39,344 bases of DNA from Ruegeria atlantica (GTDB lineage Bacteria; Pseudomonadota; Alphaproteobacteria; Rhodobacterales; Rhodobacteraceae): NCBI GenBank assembly GCA_013032095.1, contig WQBJ01000034.1, forward strand, positions 1 to 39,344. The letters run 5' to 3'. The translations under genes and the position numbers were made by a program. The notes under the pieces were generated by a model that was given only the letters and a program-made list of their open reading frames with translations, had not been told where the DNA came from and did no database searches. Each line of letters begins with the position of its first letter. The first letter of the stretch is position 1. Shown one piece after another: positions 23,366 through 32,116 of the stretch.

Positions 23366-23887
23366 ATGACCAGCAGCAGCTATTTCGACTATGCCCGCCC
23401 TTTCGACATCATGATCGGAATGTGGACGGGCCATTCAATCGTTTATGACAACAAAGGGAATTATCTCTACACCGGGCCCAGTATCCTGACGATCGACTGG
23501 AAAGAGCCGGGAAAAGTCATGCATTACCGGCAGGAAGACCTTGGAAGCCTGGACGAACTGATACAAGAGCACGAGCACGGCGAAGCGCTCAAGGATCTGT
23601 TTGTTCTGCGTGAATTTGAGCTTCAAGTCGATGGCAAGTCCTGCGAGTCGATCACCGGTGACATAAAGGTCCACGGTGTTGAGAGTTCCCCCGGAACCTA
23701 CCTGTTTCATCTCAACTTCCCGACTGGAGACTATTATAACAATCAGTACTTCCTCAATCCCAATCAGCGCCGCATAATCGGTCCATTCGTTCCGCGCGAT
23801 GCAAATGGAAAGACCGACGGTTTCCAATTTGTTGTGTCGCAAACTTTCGAGCGAATTTCCTACGACGTACCCGAAAACGCGTTCTGA
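23366..23887 (+). CDS. Unidentified small protein of the TOMM operon (possible beta-barrel)
   Basis: A 173-residue protein not assigned to a family. From ATG at 23366 (GAGG 9 bases upstream; an ATG at 23351 lacks a site) it begins MTSSSYFDYARPFDIMIGMW. The pattern FDIMIGMWTGHSIVYDNKG, with alternating polar/apolar strands (GPSILTIDW, VMHYRQEDL, TYLFHLNF), recalls calycin/lipocalin-like barrels that begin with a G-x-W turn. No catalytic motif or signal peptide is visible. It has only two Met near the N-terminus and a single Cys. It lies 23 bp after the cyclodehydratase and 5 bp before the FAD gene, so it is surely co-transcribed. Binding a hydrophobic ligand or the tailored product is a guess from fold impression. 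Confidence 0.8.
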   Translation: MTSSSYFDYARPFDIMIGMWTGHSIVYDNKGNYLYTGPSILTIDWKEPGKVMHYRQEDLGSLDELIQEHEHGEALKDLFVLREFELQVDGKSCESITGDIKVHGVESSPGTYLFHLNFPTGDYYNNQYFLNPNQRRIIGPFVPRDANGKTDGFQFVVSQTFERISYDVPENAF

Positions 23888-23892
23888 TCCAT

Positions 23893-25215
23893 ATGCCAGG
23901 GCCAGCAGTCCCACAGCCAGCCAACTCGCGAATGGAAAGTGCACAAGCACTTGTCATCGGGGGCGGTATCGCAGGACTGCTTTGTGCAAATATGCTGAAG
24001 GACCGTTTTAGCAAAGTAACGGTTCTTGAGCGGTCGAATTATGCGCAACCCTCAGATAGCACGCCCGCAACACGCCCCGAAGTGCCGCAAAGTCACTGTC
24101 TGCACATGCTTATGGGAGCTGGCACCCTTGCTTTTGACGAACTGGTGCCCGGCTGGCGCGTTGAATTGATTGCGCGCGAAGCGGTGCCTTATGACGTGGG
24201 CTCCGATGTTGCCATGCGGGTGACCTCAGGTTGGTTGCCGCGTGTAGAAACCGGCATAACCCTCTATGGTGCTTCACGCGGCCTCATCGAAGCAGCGCTG
24301 CTTTCGGTATTGCGCGAGGCAGACAACGTTAGGATCCAAACGGGGCAACGCGTTATCGGCCTCGAGGTTTCGCAGGATGGCGCGCGCGTCTGTGGTGTGA
24401 GACTTCAGTCGACCACCGGCGGCTCCCATGTTTTGGCAAATGCGGACGTGGTCGTCGATGCCAGCGGTACCGCTTCGCGTTTACCGCGCTGGCTCGCAAC
24501 GATTTATGGAGAGCAGCATCAAATCGCTCGGACCGAGGTCGCGCCGGGTCGGCAATATGTTTCACGTTGGGTGCGGCTCGCGCCCGATCAGGACCCGGGC
24601 TGGCAAGGCCTTTCGTTAGCGCCGACCCTTGAGTCAGGCGGACGTGCAGGGATGATGATGCGTGCCGAGAAGGACCTTTGGGGGGTGGTGCTGCAAACTC
24701 CCGAAAATGTCCCACTGCCGACCGATGATAAGGCCTTTCTTGCATCAGCGGCAGCGTTACCAGACAGAAGTCTGTACGACGTTCTTGCACGCGCCATGCC
24801 GGTAACGCCTCTGCACCTGTTTGGCCGCACCGCTAATCGCCGTCGCCACTATGAGGATTACCCTTTCTGGCCGGGCAACCTGTTTGCGATTGGCGACAGC
24901 GCCTGCGCACTTGACCCCTATGCCGGTCTGGGAATGACGGCCGCTGCGCGAGGTGTCCAATTGCTCCAACGGTATCTGGATCATTCAGTCCGTACTGAAG
25001 CATCATTTCAGTCACAGCTTGCCAAGCACAACCAGTGGCCATGGATGATCGCGACGGGTGATTGGACGCATGGTGCGTCAAACCCCGGTATGGCAGATCA
25101 GATTGACAGCCTTACTCGGGCTGCACCTTTTGACCCCGAACTGGCCATACTGTTGCTGGAACTCCAGCATATGCTGCGCGCACCGGAAACACTAACGAAC
25201 GAGGCTGTTGCATGA
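23893..25215 (+). CDS. FAD-dependent monooxygenase/oxidoreductase, TOMM tailoring
   Basis: A 440-residue flavoprotein. The FAD Rossmann motif ALVIGGGIAGLLCANML lies at residues ~16-32, an HMLMGAG stretch near 74, and the late GD motif FAIGDSACALDPYAGLGMTA near 333-352, with the flavin-contacting DPYAGLGMT loop. This is the layout of the PHBH/epoxidase/geranylgeranyl-reductase-like group. The first ~13 residues (MPGPAVPQPANSR) precede a second possible start at 23932 (MESAQALVIGGG); neither has a clear ribosome site. It overlaps the halogenase-like gene by 4 bp (ATGA), indicating coupled translation. It may hydroxylate, epoxidise or supply an oxidised partner to the peptide product. Confidence 0.88.
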   Translation: MPGPAVPQPANSRMESAQALVIGGGIAGLLCANMLKDRFSKVTVLERSNYAQPSDSTPATRPEVPQSHCLHMLMGAGTLAFDELVPGWRVELIAREAVPYDVGSDVAMRVTSGWLPRVETGITLYGASRGLIEAALLSVLREADNVRIQTGQRVIGLEVSQDGARVCGVRLQSTTGGSHVLANADVVVDASGTASRLPRWLATIYGEQHQIARTEVAPGRQYVSRWVRLAPDQDPGWQGLSLAPTLESGGRAGMMMRAEKDLWGVVLQTPENVPLPTDDKAFLASAAALPDRSLYDVLARAMPVTPLHLFGRTANRRRHYEDYPFWPGNLFAIGDSACALDPYAGLGMTAAARGVQLLQRYLDHSVRTEASFQSQLAKHNQWPWMIATGDWTHGASNPGMADQIDSLTRAAPFDPELAILLLELQHMLRAPETLTNEAVA

Positions 25216-26525
25216 AAATTGCTGTATTAGGCGGCGGAACGGCCGGATTCATCGCGGCGGCCCACATCACCCGATATTTCCCAAAGGCCGAGCTTTGGCA
25301 CATATACGATTCCCGCATTCCGACAATCGGAGTGGGAGAAGGAACGACCCCACGCTTCCCGCTGTGGCTGGACGAGGTCACTGGCATCGGACCAGACGAG
25401 CTCCAAGCGCGTTGTGGAGCCACGGTAAAGCTGGGGTCGCACTATGAAGGATGGGGATTACGTAGCACCGATTTTGTGAACAGGTTTCAGCCGCCGCGTC
25501 TTTTCGGGTATCACTTTGACGCCGGCCGTGTGACAGGGGTCATTGCTGATCACGTACAGGCGAAGCAGCTTGATGCCCGGGTTGAAACCCTTGAGACTCA
25601 GCCCGGCGGCGTTACGATCGGATTTGAGGACGGCAGCCAACTGGACTGTGACTATGTGTTGGACGCGCGTGGATTTCCCGCCGGAGCCTGGGCGCAAGCG
25701 CCTGAAGATCCAGAAATTATCCGCATGGATTGGATACCCACTGGCCGTGCGATGGTCCGCCGTCTGCCTCCCAGTACCGAAACCAGTATGTCTCGTTTGA
25801 TCGCTCGGCCGCATGGGTGGGTGTTCCAAATCCCTTTGCGCGACTGGACCTCTTGCGGGTATGTATTCAATCCCTCGCTCAGCAGCGACGAAGACGTCTT
25901 GGCGGATTTCGACGCCTTTCTCGAAGATGAGCAGGTTGAACCCACGGAAATACGCGTGCGCGTCAGTTTCCCGAATTTCATGCGTCGAAGCTGGTTTGAC
26001 GGCCGAGTTTTCACCATTGGCAACGCGGCATCATTCGTCGAACCACTCGAGGCCACTGCCATCGGTGCCACGATCATGCAGGTTCGCAACGCGCAACGCT
26101 GGATGGAGGAAAACCACCCTCAAAGCGCGCCAGATTTGGGCGCCGTGGACCACGCGAACCAAACCATGCGTTCTTATGTTTTGCGCAATTCTCTGTTTAT
26201 CGCCTGGCACTATGCGTGCGGATCACGGTGGGATAGCCCATTCTGGAACCTGGCCGCCCGCAGCCTTGAGCGCGCGAGCAAACATGAGTACCTGACAGGC
26301 CACGTGGATGCGATGACCGATTTTCTGGACGTTGGGCGCGACTTGCCCGGCGCACAAATCGGGACCTGTGCGGAACAAGATCGATGGGAGCGGGAGATAT
26401 TGCCAAAGCTGACTAAATTCATCCCGTTTGGCAACTTTTCGGAGCTTAATTTTGCGCAAGTTGGCCATGGCATAGGATACTATGGTGCTAACAAAATGTC
26501 GGTAGGTGAAAGCGCAAATGGATAA
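25212..26525 (+). CDS. Flavin-dependent halogenase-like protein (tryptophan halogenase family)
   Basis: A 437-residue protein. The N-terminal FAD motif AVLGGGTAGFIAAAHIT lies at residues 4-20, with the VGEGTTP block at 41-47. K73 in ATVKLGSHYEGWG aligns by context with the catalytic lysine of PrnA/RebH-type halogenases. GNAASFVEPLEATAIG (270-285) matches their 'FVDPLESTGI' block, with E280 kept and the following Ser replaced by Ala. The diagnostic WxWxIP motif is GWVFQIP (202-208), so the second Trp is Phe. It halogenates an aromatic or other activated carbon if active; without a Trp in the predicted core, the target may be a small molecule. A flavin reductase gene is not nearby. It shares a 4-bp overlap upstream and an 8-bp overlap downstream. 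Confidence 0.85.
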   Translation: MKIAVLGGGTAGFIAAAHITRYFPKAELWHIYDSRIPTIGVGEGTTPRFPLWLDEVTGIGPDELQARCGATVKLGSHYEGWGLRSTDFVNRFQPPRLFGYHFDAGRVTGVIADHVQAKQLDARVETLETQPGGVTIGFEDGSQLDCDYVLDARGFPAGAWAQAPEDPEIIRMDWIPTGRAMVRRLPPSTETSMSRLIARPHGWVFQIPLRDWTSCGYVFNPSLSSDEDVLADFDAFLEDEQVEPTEIRVRVSFPNFMRRSWFDGRVFTIGNAASFVEPLEATAIGATIMQVRNAQRWMEENHPQSAPDLGAVDHANQTMRSYVLRNSLFIAWHYACGSRWDSPFWNLAARSLERASKHEYLTGHVDAMTDFLDVGRDLPGAQIGTCAEQDRWEREILPKLTKFIPFGNFSELNFAQVGHGIGYYGANKMSVGESANG

Positions 26526-29500
26526 CGTGAATATGTCTTTCGTCCCGGGCTTCCAATTGTCCGAGCGCCTTTATGAAAGCACCAATTCGTTTGTGTTCCG
26601 AGCAGCGCGCGACTCTGACGGTGAACGCGTCGTCATCAAAATCCTCAAAAGCGATTTCCCCAGCGCCAGTAGACTTGCGCGCTTCCGCAGCGAGTTTGAG
26701 ATTACCAGCGGCCTGAACCTGCCGGGCGTGATCAAAGCGCTGGACCTGCAACGCCATGACAAATCGCTCATGATGGTTCTAGAAGATTTCGATGGAACCT
26801 CTGTCGCGGATCTGTTGTCGACCCGGGCTATGTCACACGAAGAGTTCCTTGAGACCGCTATTCAGATCGCCCGCTCTGTTGACGGCATTCACCAGGCGCA
26901 GGTCATCCACAAAGATATCTCGCCTCAAAACGTGCTCATCAATCCGGGCACTGGCGAGGTGAAACTGATTGACTTTGGGATTGCGACGCAGTTTTCAACC
27001 GAGCATCCGATCCTGAAAAGCCCTGAGGTTCTGGAAGGCAGTCTGGCCTATATTTCGCCTGAACAAACCGGGCGCATGAATCGAACGCTTGACCATCGCA
27101 CCGACTTCTATTCGATGGGTGCGACCTTCTACGAGATGCTCACAGGTGTGCCACCTTTCGAGGTTGACGACAAACTAGAGCTTGTACACTGCCACGTTGC
27201 CCGCGAACCTGTTCCTGCCCATAGGCAAATCCCGGACGTATCACTGGCACTGTCCAAGATTGTCCAGAGAATGATGGCAAAAAAGGCCGAGGATCGATAC
27301 CAAAGCGCGCTTGGCATCATTGCAGACCTTGAAGCCGTTCGGCTTGGCATCAACCTCGATCAGTTTGTACCGGGTCTCAAGGATCGTACGGAGCGTTTTA
27401 CGGTTCCTGAACGCCTGTATGGTCGCGATCAAGAAGTGCACACATTGCTCGAAGCATTTGAAAGGGTGCGTCAGGGACCTGCCGAGATGATGTTGGTGTC
27501 CGGATCTTCGGGTGTTGGCAAGACGGCACTGGTGAACGAAGTTCATAAACCGATCACCCGGGCGCGTGGCTATTTCATCAAGGGTAAATTCGAACAGTTC
27601 AAGAAAAACGACCCATATTCGGGCCTTACGGTCGCCTTGCAGGACCTGGTGCGGCAATTGCTGACAGAAAGCCAAACGCGTCACGCAACCTGGCGCAAGG
27701 AACTCAATGATGCTTTAGCCCCGAACGCATCGGTCATTCTGGATGTTGTGCCGGAACTTGAACTAATCATCGGGCCGCAGCCCGAGGCACCTGAACTAGA
27801 CGCCGCAGAGGCGATGAACCGGTTCAACCAGACCGTTCAGCAGTTTTTGCGTGCGCTATGTGCTCACGACCGAGTTGTCGTGCTGTTTCTGGACGATCTT
27901 CAATGGGCCGACAGCGCCACGCTGGGACTATTGAAGGTTGTTTTAACCGACGATCAGATCGGGCGGTTGCTGTTGATCGGTGCCTATCGCAGCAACGAAG
28001 TAAACGCGATGCATCCCATGTCGCGAGCACTGGATGCCGTCGAGGAGGCCGGTGGACGCCTGTCCAGCCTGTCGCTGACCCCACTGGGCATGTCTGACAT
28101 CGCGAATTTGATTGCGGACACGCTCCAATGCGAAGCGTCGCAGCTTTTCGAATTGGCGCAACTCGTGGTGCAAAAGACCCAGGGAAACCCACTTTTTGCG
28201 CGGCAGTTTCTGATGGATTTGCACCATGAAAAGCTGATTGCGCAAAAGGCGGATAGTCCCGATGAACCCGCAAAATGGACATGGAAAATTCAAGCCATCC
28301 GCGCAGCAAAGATCACCGACAATGTCGTCGACCTCTTGTTGGAGAAACTGCGCCGGTTAGAGCAAGACACGCAATCCGTCCTGCAAATTGCGGCCTGTAT
28401 CGGCAACCGTTTTGATATCGACACTTTGGCGCTGATCTTAAAGATCGAACCCCAGGAAGCGTTCGAATGCCTGCTTCCAGCCATTCAGGAAGAGATGATT
28501 CAGCCTCTGTCTGACCTAGTCGTGATGGAAACGGACAACGCCCTGTCCCCGCTTGTGGTACGAGAGTTCGCGTTTCAACACGACCGTGTTCAACAAGCCG
28601 CCTACGGTCTGATCAACACTGATGGTCACAACAGCGTACATCTTGCCATTGGACGCGAACTCAGGGCGCGTCTGACTCCGGAAGAGTTGAATGACCGAAT
28701 TTTTAAGGTGGTCGATCAACTCAATATCGGGCGGGACGGAATGGAAGACCGTGCCGAACAGGTTGATCTTGCGCATCTTGACCTGATTGCCGCGCGCAGA
28801 GCATATGACTCTGCCGCTTACGGCGCCGCACTGTCCTTTGTGAACGTCGCGTCCGAGCTTTTGGGAGCAGACGGCTGGGACGAGAACTATGAGCTGATGT
28901 TCGAAGCTCAACGCTTGTCCGCATCGCTCGAGTACCTGACCGGCAATTTCGAGCGATGCACCGAAATTGTTACGACAACGTTGGCACACGCCAGAACTGA
29001 CCTTGAGAAAGCCGAAATCTACTTCACGCGCATCGCGCAACATACTTTGCTGATGGAATTCGACGAAGCCATCGATGCAGGCATCAAGGCTCTGGGGCTT
29101 GTCGGTGTCCAGATGAGCCTCGACAATCTCGAAGAAGCCGGCCAAAACGCGATCGGCCAAGCCGCAGCGATGCTTGGCGCCACCAACCCGGCGGCACTTT
29201 TTGACAATCCGGATGTCGACAGCCCTGAAATTGCGCTGGCACAACGCAGCTTGCGGCATCTTACCATTGCAGCGTTCCTGAACAACCAAGAGCTTTTCCC
29301 GCTGATTGTCGGCACCTCGGTACAATTGTCTTTGAAGCACGGTAACGCGCCGGAATCTGCACTGTTTTTTGCCAATTTCGGCCTGATCCTCGGCGCGTTC
29401 ATGGGCAAGTACCGCGAGGGTGCGGCATTCGGTGAGCTGTCCTTGCGGCTCTGCGACAAGTTTGGTGCTCGCGCCCCGACAGCCACTGTGTGCCTGGTTG

Positions 29501-32088
29501 CTGGCGTGGAACTGATCCCTTGGGTGCAACATGTGCGCAACTCGATCCCCGTTATCGAACGGGGTTATCGCGAGGGGATGAACTCGGGCGACATCCTTTG
29601 GGCTGGCTATCTGGTTATGTACCGGGTCGTGATCGACAGCTTTGCAGGCAAACCACTTGAAGAAACACTGGATGCAATGCCCGCCCAGTTGGACGCCCTC
29701 CAGCGGGCGCAAAACCACGGTGCCGCGGCAGGAATAAATGCATATCGGCTGGTGCTTTCAACGCTGGCGGGGCGTTCGCAATCCAGCACTGACTTTTCCG
29801 TCGAAGATTTGGACGAAGAAACATTTCTGGCCGGGTGTGAAGAGAACCAGATGTCCATGGCCATCTGTTTCTTTAGAATTCTAAAGGCCCAGGCCCTCTA
29901 TGTTTTCGGCCGCCCTCAGGAAGCGCTTGCTGAGACGCGTTTGGTTGAACCGATCCTCAGCTTTGTCGTCAACCATCCCTGCCTTGCCGACCATCTTCTC
30001 TATCAGTCGCTTTCGATCGCCGCGCGTCTTCAGAGTGGCGGGCCCGATCCCGAGATGAGAAGCGTTCTGGAAGCAAATCACGAAAGGCTTGGCCAATGGG
30101 CAGAATCCGGCCCGGACAACTTTCAGGCTAAACACCTGATGGTGGCGGCAGAAATTGCGCGCCTGGGCGGCAAAGATACAGAGGTGCTGGACCTGTATGA
30201 CGCGGCAATTGGCGCGGCACAGAGGGGACGCTTTCTGCAGGATGAGGCCTTGGCGTGCGAACTGGCTGCGCGTTATGTGATAAACCGTCGACCCAATGCA
30301 CGGATCGGCTTGATGTACCTACGTGATGCGCGGCATGCCTATCGCCTTTGGGGTGCTCATCGCAAAGTAGAGGAGCTTGAGCTGGAGTTTCCTCAGTTGC
30401 TCACCGAACATCGTGATCGTCGCGCGACCACGCAACAGCTCAACGAAAGCTATTCCGCAACCACCGAAAAAGCGACCAACCAATTCCTCGGACAGGATCT
30501 TGACCTGAATACGCTGCTGAAAGCGGCGCAGACAATTTCAGCGGAAGTGGTAGTGGGGCGGCTTCTGGACCGATTACTTGGAATCCTGATCGAAAATGCC
30601 GGCGCCCAACGCGGCGTGCTTTTACTTGCACGTGGTGACGCACTGATGATCGAGACAGAAGTCAGCGTTACTTCCGACGGAGGTACACTCCAGACACCCG
30701 TACCTCTCGATTCCGACCAAGGATCCAGAATTGTCCCGGCCAGCGTAATCAATTTCACGGCCCGCACGCACGAGGTTGTGTTGGTGGACGATGCTCAAAT
30801 TGACGAGCGTTTCATGGTGGACCACTACGTTCAGGAAAACGAAACCCGTTCCGTTCTGTGTCAGCCGATCCTACACCAAAACGAATTGATCGGCTTGGTG
30901 TATCTGGAAAACAATCTGGTAAGTTCTGCCTTCAAACCTGAACGTGCGCACCTTCTATCACTGCTTTCGGGTCAGATCGCCGTTTCAATGCGCAATGCTG
31001 AGATTGTTGAGCATCTGGAAGAAAAAGTTCGCGAACGGACCGAACAGCTTGAGGTTCACGCCAAATTCCTGGAGCAAACTTTCGGTCAGTTTCTTGCCAC
31101 GGAAGTTGTGGACCAGTTGTTGAAGTCGGCGGATGGCGTGGATTTCAGTGGAAAGAAAACCACGGTTACCATGTTGATGTCAGATCTTCGGGGGTTCTCG
31201 ACCCTCTCTGACGAACTGCCGCCGGAGAGCATTGTGGCAATGCTGAATACATACCTCAGCGAAATGACCAACGTTATCCAGAAATACAATGGCACGATTG
31301 ATGCCTTTATCGGCGACGCGATCTTGGTGGTTTTTGGTGCGCCCTTGCAACGACCCGACGATGCTGAACGTGCTTTGGCGTGTGCGTTGGAAATGCAACA
31401 AAGGATGAGTTGGGTAAACGAATGGAATCTCAGAAACGGTTTCCCTGAGATTGAGATGGGAATCGGACTGAACACTGGTGAAGTCGTTGTTGGCAATATC
31501 GGTTCAGACAAACGCGCAAAATACAGCGTTGTAGGTAGCACAACCAACTTGGCTGCTAGAATCGAAAGCTACACCGTCGGTGGCCAGATCCTGATCGCAG
31601 ACAAAACGCGCGAAGCCGTCAAAACGCCACTTGAATTAGGAACGATGCGCACGGTCGAACCCAAAGGTGCTGGCAATCCTTTGAAGCTTCATGAATTGAT
31701 TGGCATGGGTGGTACCTATGCGATCACCCTTTCTTCGCAATCTGTCGAAATGGCTGAAATCAACCCGCCCCTTGCGCTCTCGTACAGAACGGTCGTTGGC
31801 AAACAGGTCGTGGGTGAAGCGCAGGACGGCCAACTTCTGAAGCTTTCTTCCGCCGAAGCGTGCATACAAACCAAAACAGCACCAAAATCTTTCAGCGATC
31901 TCCAGTTTCAGATCGAGTGGCAAAACGGCTCTGAAAGCACTCTGACTCTATACGGTAAAGTACTGGATGCGCGCGACGACAATGGTTGTTTTACGGTGCG
32001 CTTTACCGCAGTTCCTCCTGATGTGCGTTCAACCCTTAGTGAGATTTTTGAGAAAAATAGAAGTTTTCGCAAAAAGCTCCCGAACTAG
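26518..32088 (+). CDS. TOMM-associated kinase / AAA ATPase / GAF / class III cyclase fusion
   Basis: A 1856-residue signalling protein. Domains in order: Ser/Thr kinase ~10-275 (Lys41 in VVIKIL, HKDISPQN 131-138, IDFG with Asp152, SPEQTGRMNR); AAA-type ATPase ~295-580 (Walker A GSSGVGKT 329-336, Walker B VVLFLDDLQWAD); a long helical TPR-like region ~640-1320; GAF ~1335-1495; a short coiled coil (LEEKVRERTEQLEVH); and a class III nucleotide cyclase ~1545-1700 with metal Asps 1556 and 1600. The last ~120 residues look PilZ-like. TOMM clusters are known to include kinase/cyclase fusions (TIGRFAM 'TOMM system kinase/cyclase fusion', from memory). The usual substrate-lysine position is Ala1596. 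Start at ATG 26518, with AGGTGA upstream, overlaps the halogenase-like gene. Confidence 0.93.
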   Translation: MDNVNMSFVPGFQLSERLYESTNSFVFRAARDSDGERVVIKILKSDFPSASRLARFRSEFEITSGLNLPGVIKALDLQRHDKSLMMVLEDFDGTSVADLLSTRAMSHEEFLETAIQIARSVDGIHQAQVIHKDISPQNVLINPGTGEVKLIDFGIATQFSTEHPILKSPEVLEGSLAYISPEQTGRMNRTLDHRTDFYSMGATFYEMLTGVPPFEVDDKLELVHCHVAREPVPAHRQIPDVSLALSKIVQRMMAKKAEDRYQSALGIIADLEAVRLGINLDQFVPGLKDRTERFTVPERLYGRDQEVHTLLEAFERVRQGPAEMMLVSGSSGVGKTALVNEVHKPITRARGYFIKGKFEQFKKNDPYSGLTVALQDLVRQLLTESQTRHATWRKELNDALAPNASVILDVVPELELIIGPQPEAPELDAAEAMNRFNQTVQQFLRALCAHDRVVVLFLDDLQWADSATLGLLKVVLTDDQIGRLLLIGAYRSNEVNAMHPMSRALDAVEEAGGRLSSLSLTPLGMSDIANLIADTLQCEASQLFELAQLVVQKTQGNPLFARQFLMDLHHEKLIAQKADSPDEPAKWTWKIQAIRAAKITDNVVDLLLEKLRRLEQDTQSVLQIAACIGNRFDIDTLALILKIEPQEAFECLLPAIQEEMIQPLSDLVVMETDNALSPLVVREFAFQHDRVQQAAYGLINTDGHNSVHLAIGRELRARLTPEELNDRIFKVVDQLNIGRDGMEDRAEQVDLAHLDLIAARRAYDSAAYGAALSFVNVASELLGADGWDENYELMFEAQRLSASLEYLTGNFERCTEIVTTTLAHARTDLEKAEIYFTRIAQHTLLMEFDEAIDAGIKALGLVGVQMSLDNLEEAGQNAIGQAAAMLGATNPAALFDNPDVDSPEIALAQRSLRHLTIAAFLNNQELFPLIVGTSVQLSLKHGNAPESALFFANFGLILGAFMGKYREGAAFGELSLRLCDKFGARAPTATVCLVAGVELIPWVQHVRNSIPVIERGYREGMNSGDILWAGYLVMYRVVIDSFAGKPLEETLDAMPAQLDALQRAQNHGAAAGINAYRLVLSTLAGRSQSSTDFSVEDLDEETFLAGCEENQMSMAICFFRILKAQALYVFGRPQEALAETRLVEPILSFVVNHPCLADHLLYQSLSIAARLQSGGPDPEMRSVLEANHERLGQWAESGPDNFQAKHLMVAAEIARLGGKDTEVLDLYDAAIGAAQRGRFLQDEALACELAARYVINRRPNARIGLMYLRDARHAYRLWGAHRKVEELELEFPQLLTEHRDRRATTQQLNESYSATTEKATNQFLGQDLDLNTLLKAAQTISAEVVVGRLLDRLLGILIENAGAQRGVLLLARGDALMIETEVSVTSDGGTLQTPVPLDSDQGSRIVPASVINFTARTHEVVLVDDAQIDERFMVDHYVQENETRSVLCQPILHQNELIGLVYLENNLVSSAFKPERAHLLSLLSGQIAVSMRNAEIVEHLEEKVRERTEQLEVHAKFLEQTFGQFLATEVVDQLLKSADGVDFSGKKTTVTMLMSDLRGFSTLSDELPPESIVAMLNTYLSEMTNVIQKYNGTIDAFIGDAILVVFGAPLQRPDDAERALACALEMQQRMSWVNEWNLRNGFPEIEMGIGLNTGEVVVGNIGSDKRAKYSVVGSTTNLAARIESYTVGGQILIADKTREAVKTPLELGTMRTVEPKGAGNPLKLHELIGMGGTYAITLSSQSVEMAEINPPLALSYRTVVGKQVVGEAQDGQLLKLSSAEACIQTKTAPKSFSDLQFQIEWQNGSESTLTLYGKVLDARDDNGCFTVRFTAVPPDVRSTLSEIFEKNRSFRKKLPN

Positions 32089-32116
32089 TAAGACAGGGGC
32101 GGAGAGTTAAGTCCGT

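Noticed and set aside
28516..29718. Open frame of 400 codons antisense to the kinase/cyclase gene
   Set aside because: Lies opposite the TPR-like region; no recognisable motif, so a chance shadow frame.
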